A stretch of 64,000 nucleotides of DNA from Sisyra terminalis (GCA_958496175.1 OY292276.1:56247080-56311079), one strand, 5' to 3'; shown: positions 11,885 through 24,326, counted from the stretch's first letter. The notes: generated from the letters alone by a model not told the origin. Made by a program: numbers and translations.

Positions 11885-12861
11885 TTTAGACTGGGCCAAA
11901 AAAATTGACTATTTTTTTTTTGAAAAGTTTATCGAAAATATTGTTCAAGGTGAAAAAAAAATATCGAGAAGGTTTGAGCCCTTAATATTAATATTAAGAG
12001 GTTTATCATCTTTAATTTCGATTTTTTATTTGTGCTTTCATTTTGCGTCAATGCTGTCAAATTATCAAGGTAAAAAATTTATCTGCACATATATTTATAG
12101 AAAATTAAATTCCCTACAAAAAACGTCTCTATGATAATTTTTGCCAGACTCGCCGTTTCCGAATAATCAAGCTTTAAACATTGATATAATTTTTAGATTT
12201 ATCTTCTTTATTTTGGAATTTTGTAACTAACGAACAAATAAATATATAGAAATGAACAATATAGATTCTTTAAGGAAATTTATTGCTCTACAACAAAGGT
12301 CTCTTAACGTTTTTACATAAAATCACTTTTTCCAAAGTTATTCACAATTAAAGTTGAAGGAAAAATTAAATTATTGTTTTTTTCGTTGTTGAACCAATTT
12401 TGAAAGAGTGATTTTATGTAAAAACGTTAAGAGACCATTTTTATAGAGCATTAAATTCCCTTCTAGTATCTATATTGTTCATTTCTATATATCTATTTGT
12501 TCGTTAGTTACAAAATTCCAAAATAAAGAAGATAAATCTTAAAATGATATCAATGTTTAAAGCTTGATTATTCGCAAACGGCGTGTCTGGCAAAAATTTT
12601 CAAAGAAACGTTTTTGGTAGGGAATTTAATTTTCTATAAATATATGTGCAGATGAATTTTTTTACCTTGATAGTTTAACAGCATTGACGCAAAAATGAAA
12701 GCACAAATAAAAAATCGAAATTAAAGATGATAGACCTCTTAAAATTAATATTAAGGGCTGAAACATTCCCGATATTTTTTTTTTTGTCACCTTTAGCAAT
12801 ATTTTCGATATACTTATCAAAAATAAAAAAAAATAGTCGATTTTTTCTGGCTCAGTCTAAA
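11885..12861. repeat. Large palindrome, about 450-bp arms
   Basis: From 'tttagactg' to 'cagtctaaa' the two halves are inverted copies with a spacer of under 100 bp near 12340-12405. Strongly matching inner blocks are 'ctcttaacgtttttacataaa' near 12300 and its complement near 12415. Outer blocks include 'gtttatc..ttaatttcgattttt'. A 7-bp direct repeat AAACACA lies at 11877-11883 and 12860-12866 and may be the target duplication. No coding region is visible. Confidence 0.85.
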
Positions 12862-14636
12862 ACACATACATGTGAGACTAATACAGATATAATAATGATT
12901 GTCCCAATTTTGAACTAATTGATTGTTGTCATTGGTTTCAACTGTCATTTTGTTTTCATTCAATTGGGGTAAGGGATGTATTCTTAATGGAATCTTTTGA
13001 AGCTAATCTTGTCATATATTTGCTATATTATTGCTAAAATTTTGGATGTAAAAAAAGTTCAGTTATTTGTTCATAGTACTTCGTTTCCATGAATATTTTG
13101 TAGTGATCAATCATCAAGGAATACAAAATTTTACGTTTCCCTTATTTTTCATTTACTTCATAATGAAGTTTAAAAGGGGATGAACTTCGATAATGTAATT
13201 CCGTTAATTTTTATAAGTTCTTTTTTGTCTCCGTTTTTTTGGAATTTAAGTGTTTTAGAACCGTTGGATTTTTGCAAATTTCAAGTGGAATATTTGGCGA
13301 GATTGTGAATTTTCGAGTGTTATAATTGAATGTGAATATATTATTATGGACGATGAAAAAAAAATGGAATTTTTTTGAGCTAAACGAGATGAAATTTATC
13401 CGTGTTGAGTCGTTTTAAAATGCGGAGCTCCTCTTTCTTTCTTCAAACTATGTATTTGTATTTGTGCCACAACGAAGGAGCGCACATTGGAATGCGGTTT
13501 ACTTTGAAATTCTCGTCTAGTTCTTTAGTTCTTTCGACTGTAAGCCACGACCTCTGTACGTTCATTCTTAATAACGAATGGGAAAAAGAAAAAAATGGCC
13601 ACATCATATGCGGGTCAATTCGGGATATTCCTGTTTGCACACGAAAATGAACAATCTTCGAGGAATTTTGAGGTTAATTATCCAGTTAATCGATTTGCGG
13701 GATCGATGATCGCATTTACGGTGGTTTTATCAAGTACCTACGTTTTTTTTTCCTCGACGGTTGCTGGTTCAGATGAATGAACACCACACGGACGAGAGAT
13801 GTGTATGGCGTTAATAACTGGGCCCGCGCGGCTAAATAGAAGGCCCAAAGGGCCCCGTAACGTATCGTGATCAACCACCAACACCAGTCACTGTACTGCA
13901 AAACGGTTAATTAACGTGACCTTGCCTGGAATTTATTTCAAATTGAAGATTTCTTTGGCAAAAAAGTTCGCGATTATTTCATTCGTGTAAATTTTGTGAA
14001 AATGTGTATCACTACCATCTGGTAATTAAGATGGGAAAATAAGTAGAAGAAGTTAAAAGAAACATTATCGGGGTTACTTTTTGCTAGATCAATTAATTGA
14101 TAGATATGGACCAGAAATTTGTGAAATTTGCAAACAAAAGTCGAATTAAAACGAAGAATTTCAAGGGAAGAATATCCGACAAGAAAGACGTAAAGCTTAT
14201 ACCCAACTACATCTACGGATGGTCAGGTTGAAATTTATTCTCTTAACACATTATTTGTATAAGAATAATAAGTGGTGTGTTAACGATAGCGATGTTGTGA
14301 AGATGACGCTTGTCAAAACGGACGGATGCTGTGCAAGAGGCGCCAGAACCTGCTGAGATGTCAGCAACGATTTCGGTATCGTTACGTTGAACGTTGAGCA
14401 GCGCCCTAATATGCACACTACGCCCATTGTCGGATATTCCAGACACAAAGAGTCCAAAACACCGACAGCACAGAAAAACACATACATCCATACATGAATA
14501 AACCTCTATCTTTCCAGCTCCAGCATCCACCCGAAACCCATCTCTCACCCCACCCGAATTCGATCAAAAAACGAAGAAGAAATGAAATAACCAATCTTCA
14601 AAACCGGCTACATTTTTCAAAGCCCCGATTAGCTTT
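12862..14636. other. Non-coding, with a less AT-rich island at 13400-14560
   Basis: No exon could be assigned. The island includes a short GC-rich knot (about 13815-13860, 'gggcccgcgcggc' and 'ggcccaaagggcccc') and several overlapping 60-100 codon frames on both strands, none with a domain signature. Unique composition and absence of repeats would fit regulatory or untranslated host sequence. Confidence 0.35.
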
Positions 14637-15880
14637 TAACGATATTTTGAAATTGCCTTGTGTTTATGCAGAACGCGAATTGCAGTATCAATTTGCTTGA
14701 TCTGTACCTTTAACTTCTTCAAAATTATGATTTTTTTAATCGTACAACTGGCCATGATTATCGATCAATAAGTATCGAATGATTATCGATATCTTAAGGT
14801 ACCTAAAATGTATTTCTATCGAGTAAATTGCACTTTTTTAGAAATTTCGGGGTTCATTCCATCGTTTGTATCGAAATTGGTTGAAAACTTGAAGAAAGTT
14901 GATGCTCGAGGATTTTATGGAATCCTCGGGTCTTCTTGGGCTTTCCAAGAATGTGGTGATCAAATGAAAAAATGTCTGAAAAATGGTGAAAAAATGTCTA
15001 GTAATATCTATTGGTCTGGTAAAAAAATCAAAGATAGTAGAGCTTTCGATCAAGCTCGAAAAAATGACCCTAATGAAATTCAAATCCGTTTTCCTAAATT
15101 TCCGGAAAACCTATCAAATTGGTTTAACGATATTTTGGAATTGCCTTGTTTATGCAGAACGCGAATTGCAGTATCAATTTGCTTGATCTTTACTTTTAAC
15201 TTCTTCAATATTATGATTTTTTTACTCGTACAACTGGCCATGATTATCGATCAATACGTATCGAATGATTATCGATATCTTAAGGTACCTAAAATGTATT
15301 TCTATCGAGTAAATTGCACTTTTTTAGAAAATTAGGGGTTCATTCCATCGTTTGTATCGAAAGTGATGGAAATTAGTTGAAAACTTGAAGAAAATTGATG
15401 CTCGAAACTTTTATGGAATCCTCGAGTCCTCTTGGGTTTTCCAAGAGTGTGGTGATGAAAAATGTCTAGTAATATCTATTGGCCTGGTAAAAAAAAAATC
15501 AAAGATAGTAGAGGTTTCAATACAGCTCGAAAAAATGGTCCTAATGAAATTCAAATCCGTTTTCCTAAATTTCCGGAAAACCTATCAAATTGATTTAACG
15601 ATATTTTGGAATTGCCTTGTGTTTATGCAGAACGCGAATTGCAGTATCAATTTGCTTGGTCTGTACCTTTAACTTCTTCAAAATTATGATTTTTTTAATC
15701 CTGTAACTGGCCATACTTATCGATCAATAAGTATCGAATAATAATCGATGTCTTAAGGTACCTACACTGTATTTCTATCGAGTAAATTGCACTTTTTTAG
15801 AAAATTATTGGTTCATTCTATTGTTTGTATCGAAAGTGATGGAAATTGGTTCAAAACTTGAAGAAAATTGATGCTCGAAA
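14637..15880. repeat. Tandem repeat, about 470-490-bp unit, 2.6 copies
   Basis: The phrase 'aacgatattttg' starts units near 14638, 15126 and 15597 (periods 488 and 471). Each unit repeats 'gcagaacgcgaattgcagtat', 'tatcgatcaataagtatcgaat' and 'gtatttctatcgagtaaat' in the same order. The third copy stops near 15880. A 175-codon frame (14808-15335) runs through the first unit into the second, but it is built from the repeat and is broken by indels in the next unit. Confidence 0.85.
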
Positions 15881-18049
15881 ATTTTATTTTTTTGGTTTAT
15901 TTTGGGCTCTTGGGCTCAAAGCTTTTCAAAGACTTAATGTCTTATTTTCTTAGGATCCAGATCTCTGATACATTTTACCTGATTGTGCTATCTTAAAATA
16001 CCTTCATTTTGTTTGCACTTTTTTTTACAAAGGTGAAACTCTTAAGAAGCCAAAAAATTAATTTCCCTGGTAGAAGTTCAGAATCTTGATTTATGTTAAA
16101 GCTTTTAAGCAATGATTTTTAACAAATGGTAGTTGACCTTTCAGCAATGGAAACAGCAATGGATGCTGAATTAATCATAATAGCACCAAATAATTTTTAT
16201 ATTAATGATTGAATTCATTTAATAGGAAACAATTGTTTTCTTATTATTGTTTTTAATATTTTCTCTTATTTGCACTTGTATAGTAAAATACATAATAAAC
16301 TCGGTTTTTAATTTTTTCAATATGGCGTACCGTTTTTTAAAATTTAAAAAATACATAATTTTAAAGGAAATTAAATGGAGAATCCGAAAAAAATTATTTC
16401 GTAATTGTTCTAAAATTGTATCGTGGTTAAAAAGTCAAATTAAAAGAAAAAGCTCTGTTTTGTCAAAGATCTTATGAACCGATATAGCTCTTAATTTTTT
16501 TTTTAGAAGCTACCATCAAAATACTCAAAATTCAAATAAATCGATTGACAACTTTCTGAGATTTTTTTTTTCTGATATCCAGCTTTTTTCGATTTTTGAA
16601 GAAACGGTAATACATAGGGATCTGAAACTTGCCGAATGAATGTATCTTAATAGTACCAACATACTCTGAAATTATGAACCAAATACTCTTCTGGGGCTGA
16701 TTGACTATACTTATCGTCCTATGTCCTTTGTATATGAAACTATTATTATAAGGAAAAACATTGGTTTATAAAAATTATAGGATACTTTTCCTTTAAATGA
16801 TTTAAAAAATTTACTTAACTTTTAAATGAGCGGAAGAAATAAATTTTCTTTAAAGTCTAATCTTTTACCTGTATTTCAATCGTTCCCAAATAAGATATAA
16901 ATTATAATTTTTTGGAATTTGTATCCTCAATTCCGAATTGTTTTTTGCATACTTATGTGTGAAATTTTTATTTCTCTTTACTAAGTATTTAATATTTACA
17001 AGAGTTTTGGTTGGATTGGATGCATGTGATTTGATTACTAATCACTTGCGAATCTGTTTTAGTTTTGGGAGAAAGATGAATGAGGAATTTTATATTTTTT
17101 CGAAAAAAGTAGTATATGTAGGTATATAATATAAATATATAAGAAGAATAAAAAACGAGCTGAGAAATTCTTATAAATTCTTTTCACAAAGACTAACTAA
17201 TAGAGTAGATACACATACTGATACTTGGAAAAAGTGTTGGTTAATATAGCTCAAGCCACACATATACACACACATATGCAGCCCCGTGCATTCTTCACAG
17301 ACAGACAGACAGACCGACAGAACAGGTTCTAAACAACGCAAAAGACACGACAAAATTCGCTAAATGATCGAAAATATTTCACTTGGATTAACGAGACGAG
17401 ACGAGACGAAAATTATGGGGGCCCCATCGTTTGGGTTTTGATTTATTTTTGCGGGTCGCACAAAGTAGTGCCCACTTTACGACCCGAACTGCCACTTAGG
17501 TTGTTTGGACTGACTCGCGAAAGATTAAACCGCGGATGGCCGGGCTTCCATGCCGCCGCCTCGGCCTTACACCAAACGAGGTGCAAAATGCAACAACCCA
17601 AACACTGTTTACACCTCGACTCCAGATCCTTCGTCTCGAATTCTTTTTCTTCTTTTGCAACCACCAAAAATTAAGTAACCAAATACAGACACACACACAC
17701 GCATGCTTTGCGTCATCATCAATTCCGACTATTTCTTGCCTTATCATTTCCTTTATCGTTTTTGGATAAGAAATCGAGTTTTATTAATAGATTATTTTTT
17801 TTCAGGGAACTAAATATCCGTTTGATTTGAACTTATGAATATTTTTTTCTTTTACGTCACTTTGTGTAAATATTGTGTGTGATGCGGAACCGGAAATGAC
17901 GTTTTTTTTCGTTCTGTAATAGTGTGTGTTTGTGTATTACTATTTCGATTGAATGCAACTAATATCCGGTGCTATAAATAGTTTGGGGAAGTGAAATGGA
18001 AAATTGTGTCAATGACATCCAATTTGTTTTACCTTTTTTCTTTGTCTTG
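15881..18049. other. Non-coding, with a GC-richer island at 17270-17760
   Basis: Mostly AT-rich. The island begins with a (cagacaga) microsatellite near 17299-17320 and continues with 'gggtcgcacaaagtagtgcccac' type unique sequence up to a (ca)n run near 17690. Frames of 60-83 codons occur in several registers on both strands, none recognisable. Confidence 0.4.
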
Positions 18050-21000
18050 TCTTATTTATAAGACAACTTGAGAAACTTTTAAAAATTTACATCTATTATT
18101 TGTCTAAACCAGTGGTTTGCAACGAGGGTACTACAAAGTGCTACAATTTCCCGAAATGGGGAGCTTTAAGAGCTTTTAGAAGGACTTTCAGAAACCTTTG
18201 TAACGAAATGGGGCATTAATTAAATCTCTTTCTATAAACTTGAATCTAAGAAGAGTATATTTATTCAATTTAATTAGTTCTAAAATTGACCACACATTAC
18301 TTGATAGCATATATAACGTGATCATACGTCCCGCTTTCGGGCTTTGTGTCCCGCTGTCCCCGAAGAACCTAACAATGTCCCGCTTTGAGAAAAAGTAACC
18401 AGTGATAGATATTAATTCATCACAACCAAAACCATTATGCAGGTATACTGTATACCGTATACTTATACAATACATACACCTATAGTGTAAAACCCGTAGG
18501 TCATAAACCTATAGTACATGGATAAAAATCATACCAAAATAAGTATTTACAAATTTTTGCTAGTTATCGCTGCCACAACTGCAATAAGTTGCAATAAGTG
18601 CATTCAATCCATAGACAATCACATGTAAGCACTAGTCCTAGTAGAGATTGAGAAAATTTGAGAAACATTTTGTATTGTACATCTATTATTTGTTTGAGCT
18701 AGTGGCTCCCAACGGGGCCACTCCATGATGCTAGAATTTCCCCAAAAATGGGGAGCTTTTAGAGCTTTTTGGAGAAATTTGGTTCCGTTCTTTTCTATTT
18801 TAGGAAATTTGCATCAGATACCTTTGTAACGGAATGCGGCATTAATTTTTTTTTCTTTAAGAAATGGATATCTATCTATGGACTATAATCTAAAAAGGGT
18901 ATTTATATTTTTTCCGTTTAGTTAGTTCTAAAATTGATAAAACATTTCGTGATGGAATATAAAGTCTCTGGCCGCATTATTAGACCCACTAAAGATTTTA
19001 TACAAAATGTTCATATTATACTAAATTAAATCTAATATTGTTCACTTTTTACATAGTAAAAAGTTGTTTTGATTTTTAAGAAATATATTTTCTGGATAAG
19101 GGTAATACCTTGTTTATTATTAGCCTACATTAGGATAATAATCTTGGTTTGAAACCCATTGAAAATATTTGAAAATTGCTGAAGAAAAAAAGAGCTAAAC
19201 AGGCGGTTACAACAGAAAAATAGTCCCTAGAAAAAATATTTACGTATGAAATAATCATCCATAAATACAGCAGACGGTATTGTTCTACATAGACAATATA
19301 CTGCGCAGAGTGGGAAACTTAAATATCAATAAACGGGCTTTCCATTAAATGTTAAACAGATTAGCTCGCCATAATTATGAAGATGTTTTATTAACTTGAT
19401 GGTAAATATTTATTTTTTAGTAAATATGATTTTTGGTCATGCTAGTTGGTAATATGCGTTACAAATAAAATTTGTACAGGAAAATTAAACCCAATCAAAA
19501 ATATGGACCCAAAATACAAAAACTATAGTGCGTCTATTAATATGGCCAGGGACTGTAAGTTAAACATGCAATCGAAGTTATAGATATTCACTAGAATTAT
19601 ATAAAAATTTTTTTTATGGAAATTGATTGAGATAACTTGAGAAATATTCTATATTGTACACCTATTATTTGTTTGAGCCAGTGGCCCCTCAACGGGGCCA
19701 CTCCATGGTGCTAGAATTCTCCAAAAATGGGGAGCTTTTAGAGCTTTCTGGAGAACTTTGGTTACGTTCTTTTCCGTTTGAGGAAATTTGCATCAGAAAC
19801 CTTTGTAACGGAAACAGGCATTAATTTTTTTTTCCTTAAGAAATTGATATCCATCTATGGACTAGAATCTAAAAAGAATTTTTATTTTTTTTAGTTTAAT
19901 TAGTTAAAATTGACCTCACATTTCTTGATGGCATATAAGTTAAACATGCAATCGAAGTTATAGATATTTGCTAGAATTATATAAAAAATGACTATGAAAA
20001 TTGATCGAGAAAACTTAAGAAACATTCTGTACTGTACTATCTATCATTTGTTTGAGCCAGTGGCTCCCAACGGGACCACTCCATGGTGCTAGAATTTCCC
20101 AATAATGTGGAGCTTTTAGAAGGAATTTGGTTCCGTACTTTTCGGTTTTAGGAAATTTTAATCCGAAACCTTTGTAATGGAAATGGGCATAAATTTTGTT
20201 ATCCTTAAGAAATGGATATCCATCTGTGGACTAGAATCTAAAAAGAGTATATTTTTTAGTTTAATTAGTTACAATTGACCTCACAACAGCAGACAATACT
20301 GTCCTACATAGACCGCATACTGCGCAGAATGGGAAACTTAAATATTAGTAAACGGACTTTCCATTTAATTCAGCTTGCCATAATTAAGAAGATGTTTAGT
20401 TAATTTGATGGTAAAAATTTATTTTTAGTAAATATGATTTTTGGCCACGCTATTTGGTAATAAATAGAATTTGTACAGGAAAGTTAAATTCATTCAAAAA
20501 TATGGACTACATATTAATATGGCCAAGGATGGAAGTTAAATATGCAAGCGAAGTTATAGATATTGACGAGAGTTGTATAAAAAAAGGTTTTATAGAAATT
20601 GATCGAGACAACTTGAAAAACATTCAATATTTTACATCTTTTATTTTTTTTTAAACCAGTGGCTCCCAGTGGCCATTCCATAGTGCTAGAATTTTCCAAA
20701 AATGGGGAGCTTTTAGAGCTTAACTTTTAGGAGATTAGCATCAGAAAACCTTTGTAACGGAAACAGGCAATAATTTTTTTTCCTTCAGAAATGGATATCC
20801 ATCTAAAGACCAGAATCTAAAAAGAGTATTTATATTTTTCGGTTTAATTAGTTCTAATATTGACCTCACATTCCTTGATGGTATGTAAGTTAAACATACA
20901 AACGAAGTTATAGATATTTGCTAGAATTATTTAAAAAACGATTTATGGAAATTGATCGAGAAAACTTGAGAAAAATTCTATATTGTACATCTATTATTTG

Positions 21001-21330
21001 GTTGAGCCAGTGGCTCCCAACGGGACCACTCCATGGTGCTAGAATTTCCCAATAATGTGGAGCTTTTAGAGTTTTCGTAGAACTTAGATTCCGTTCTTTT
21101 CTGTTTGAGGAAATTTGCATCAGAAACCTTTAACAGGCATTATTTTTTTAAGAAATGAATATCGATCTAAGGACTAGAATCTAAAAATAATTTTTATATT
21201 TTTTAGTTTAATTAGTTAAAATTGACCTCACATTTCTTGATGGCATATAAGTTAAACATGCAATCGAAGTTATAGATATTTGCTGAAATTATATAAAAAT
21301 GATTTAATGGGAAATTGATCGACCTTTGGT
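18050..21330. repeat. Complex tandem repeat array with hAT-like end sequences
   Basis: At least six diverged copies of one unit start near 18060, 18645, 19630, 19990, 20590 and 20950. Each has 'aacttgagaaac', 'acatctattatttg', 'ccagtggctcccaacggg', 'ccactccatggtgctag', 'ggggagcttttagagctt', 'cagaaacctttgtaacgg' and, at the end, 'taagttaaacatgcaa'. A second, longer unit (near 19270-19615 and 20283-20590) is inserted between some of them. The 'CAGTGGCTCCCAAC' phrase resembles hAT terminal repeats. Frames inside are short and not conserved. Confidence 0.8.
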
Positions 21331-22002
21331 GCATAGTAAAAGTCTAGGCCTTGAGATGAAAAATAGGGATGATTGCACAAGTTGCACAAGATTACGCATT
21401 CATTCGAATCAAGTAATCAAGTCACGAGATTCAAACACTCTCATGCACTTTATGATTCATACAATGAAATATTTGTCACAATTTTTTCAACCTACGCAAA
21501 CATTTTGATTGTTGATCGTTGCCATATTATTCACTCGTGATTGTTCTCTTTTTCTGGAGGGTGGGTGATATAAGTATGTATAACAAAGACAACACTCACG
21601 TCTCGTTCTCTGAAAATTGATGAACTCATTCATAAACTACCGAATTTCAGCATCGAAATGCTTGTGAATGAGATTTTTATTCAAAAGCCTAATTAATCTT
21701 GTTGTTTTTATTGTGAATTTCCGAGAAAATCATTCATTGGAAATTTTGAAAATTGATTTTGAAAATCTGGTTTTACTTGACTAATGTTCTCTCAGCTGGA
21801 ATTGGAGGTCGAGTGATAAATTATAATTTGAAGAGCTTTTCTGAGAAAATTATTTTTAGGCAACCGTTACAAATAGAAAATATGAAAAGATGTTTGTATT
21901 TGCGACAGAAAATTATGGAAATAAACATTTTTAGGCTATAGGTTTTGAAAATAAACTTTTTTTGAACCAAATAAGAACGATTATTTATCATTGATAAAAT
22001 TA

Positions 22003-22919
22003 TTAGGTTGTTCGGAAAGTAATTTCGTTTTTTTTTTTTGCTGTGATAATGAAAGACAATTTTTGTATAGTGAATAAATATTTTCTTAAATTATATATTG
22101 GTTCAATACCTTTTGCCATTTTTCTGGCTGTAGTATGATTTTTCACTGAAAAATTTTTGCTTTTTTTTTAGCCAAAAACTGTCCTTGGGGGGGATTTTTG
22201 ACTTCCTCATTTGAAGTAAAGGTTTTACCGTCTAAAAGATTTTGCAGTGGTCAAAACCAATAATAAAGGTGCCAGACCTGTAGAATATGATGGGTATGGC
22301 ATTTTATTCCATTCAAGTTGTAAAAGTTTTAGGCAAATAACAAAAGTTTTATGAAGTCATATTTCTTCCCATAAAAACATAGGGAACCCATATATCGAGG
22401 TTCGAGGTTAATCCTAGGCCTTTCAAGTAGGTCATTAACAATGGAATTTGGTAAATTTTACCTTTTACCGATCTTACGGACTGTTATTCACCGATTTGCA
22501 TCAACTAATGATTTCATTGTGACTTGATCAGCTTCAACCGGTTTTCCAGACCGTAGTGCATCTTCGATATCAAAATTGCCGACGATCAAAATTTTACAAA
22601 CTAGTTTTGGTACTGGCCTACTGCCAATACATTTTCTGCATATACATCGGTTAGTATTTTATTGATTGAACAGCATTTTACCTTTTCTATAGTGAAAAAT
22701 GAATATATGAGGAAAATTCTGGTTTTTGCTCTCCATATTTAAAAGGAAACGTACCAAAAACTATTACGTAGAATTACTTGAGCTTTTTAACGTATAAGCT
22801 TTGCTATATTAGCCCTCAAAACATAAAATAATTATATGGTTTAGTTATAAAATGAGTGCAAAAAAATACAATTAAATCTTTTGTCGGGAAAAAATTAAAT
22901 TACTTTCCGAACAAACCAA
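22003..22919 (-). mobile_element. Degenerate mariner element with both terminal repeats
   Basis: Terminal repeats TTAGGTTGTTCGGAAAGTAA at the left and its near-perfect reverse complement at the right are each flanked by TA, the mariner target. The interior on the minus strand keeps traces of a mariner transposase: near 22275-22320 it reads E-W-N-K-M-P-Y-P-S-Y-S-T-G-L-A, matching the 'PHPPYSPDLAP' block before the third catalytic Asp. The frame is shattered by stops and indels, and the element is about 400 bp shorter than a complete mariner. Confidence 0.75.
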
Positions 22920-23419
22920 TATATTCTTCTAAAATTTTGTTTTTTAAAAGGTGTAGAAGTATCAGCTCTTCAATACTAAGTATTTGAAAATCGGATTCAA
23001 ACTTTACTTTTCTTATATTAATACAAGGATTTTCGTTATTCTGAAAACTATTATTCAAAGCAAAAGCTCACCGTTTTTATCGATAGATAAAAGATAGATT
23101 AGATTAGATCGTTTTTACTTATCGATAGAGGGCATAGCATTAGAGTTTTGGAATTAATCATTTAAGTGGATTATTTTAATCATTAAAATTTTATACTTTA
23201 AACGATTTTTGCTCAAATTGACCATTCAATTATAAGTTTTATCAATTTTTTCCCCTAAAAATTCATGGTACTATCTTATTAATTTCAGCTGTAATAACTA
23301 CAAACATCGCACACGGTATGAGTTAGGTTTTTACGATGGAATTTATTTTTTATCTTTATTTATTTTTTCGGTTAGTTATATTGAAAACAGTAAAAGAAAA
23401 TCTAGCAGATCTTCAGGTT

Positions 23420-23500
23420 TCCCAGTTTTGGAGCAATTACGCCCTGAAGATAGGACCCGTAGAGGTTGCGAAACGTTGGTGACATAGTCAATATCTTAAC
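23420..23500 (+). other. Solo 'ctgaaga...gaaacgtt' motif
   Basis: 'cgccctgaagatag', an imperfect hairpin, then 'gcgaaacgttggtgac' has the same layout as the motif in the foldback elements here, but no inverted partner arm was found. Possibly a relic of a related retroelement. Confidence 0.3.
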
Positions 23501-23700
23501 ACGGCTTTGGATCCAAAAGCCAAAACCTTTTCTTTAAAGAGTTATATTTTGAAAAAGGCCTTAAATCTAATAGTTTATACTTTGTAAATTGATGTTATAG
23601 GCTTTAGGGGTTTAAGTATGGTGACGCGGCGCCTAAAAGATATTTGATTGATACCTAGGAAGTGTGAAAGTAAAATACTACGATCCCGGATGTTTTAGAT

Positions 23701-23879
23701 CAAGGTTTATAAAATACACAGGTGGCCTCATGGTGATGTATACGTGATGGCTACGTGATGGATACGTGACGTATCCAGAAGAAATTCGTACATATCTTCA
23801 GACTGATTCAATTTCAAAATTCTTCGTATGACGTCATTTTTTTTCTAATGGAGCAACCTGTGTAATTTATAAACCTTGG
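23701..23879. mobile_element. Short TIR element with 9-bp target duplication (copy 1)
   Basis: The 179-bp unit starts CAAGGTTTATAAAATACACA and ends with its near reverse complement (..TGTGTAATTTATAAACCTTG). It is flanked by identical 9-bp repeats GTTTTAGAT. The related copy at 50661-50813 also has a 9-bp duplication. The size suggests a MITE of a Mutator-like superfamily. This copy has an internal 'gtgatg..tacgtgatg' expansion absent from copy 2. Confidence 0.85.
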
Positions 23880-23966
23880 TTTTAGATCTCTATTTCAATT
23901 GCTTCTTGAGGAAAAGGATAATAGGTGAAAAACTTTTTTTTCTTCAAAATTAACTGAACTAGTCGA

Positions 23967-24314
23967 CTGTGTATACAATATGTAGAATATATTGCGGCCC
24001 AATTTATGTAGTATAATTTAATATAATAATATATAAAAATCATACCATATACATTTGTGAATCATCACAAAGCAGTTACAGAGTGATTCAAACTACCTGA
24101 TGACCACTGAGTAAGATTACTTGGCAATCGAAATATGTATCTGGGCAATACGTCACGAATATTTTTGTTTGAACTTCTGTTCAAATTTATGTTTATGGTA
24201 TGATTTTTATATATTATTATATTAAATTTTACTACACAAATTGGACCGCAATATATTCTACATATTGTATGCACAGTATAACTGTTTAAAGTCAGCGAAA
24301 AAATCTTATGTTGA
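23967..24314. mobile_element. Foldback retro-like element, family D, 12-bp target duplication
   Basis: Direct repeats TGAACTAGTCGA at 23955-23966 and 24315-24326 flank it. The left end (tgtatacaatatgtagaatatattgcgg) is the inverted copy of the right end (near 24247-24287), giving a foldback. The right end '..agtcagcgaaaaaatcttat' recurs at the end of the element at 62542-63015. It carries a hammerhead-like motif. Long, variable-length duplications and lack of transposon-type termini favour retroposition. Confidence 0.7.
24097..24156 (+). ncRNA. Hammerhead-like ribozyme motif (copy D1)
   Basis: CUGAGUA (24107-24113), one A, then a hairpin GAUUAC-UUG-GCAAUC, then GAAA (24130-24133), AUAUGUAU able to close a tiny stem III, and C at 24141 completing an AUC cleavage triplet. 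UGG after the C pairs with CCA before the CUGA. One stem II pair (A-C) and the A at the conserved G8 position are off. The extra A between core and stem II is not standard. Confidence 0.4.
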
Positions 24315-24326
24315 TTGAACTAGTCG

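Noticed and set aside
14808..15335. A 175-codon protein
   Set aside because: It is made of a tandem repeat, crosses a unit boundary, and the next unit breaks it with indels.
18050..21330. CRISPR-like or centromeric satellite
   Set aside because: Units are hundreds of bp, diverged and interleaved, unlike either a CRISPR array or a homogeneous satellite.
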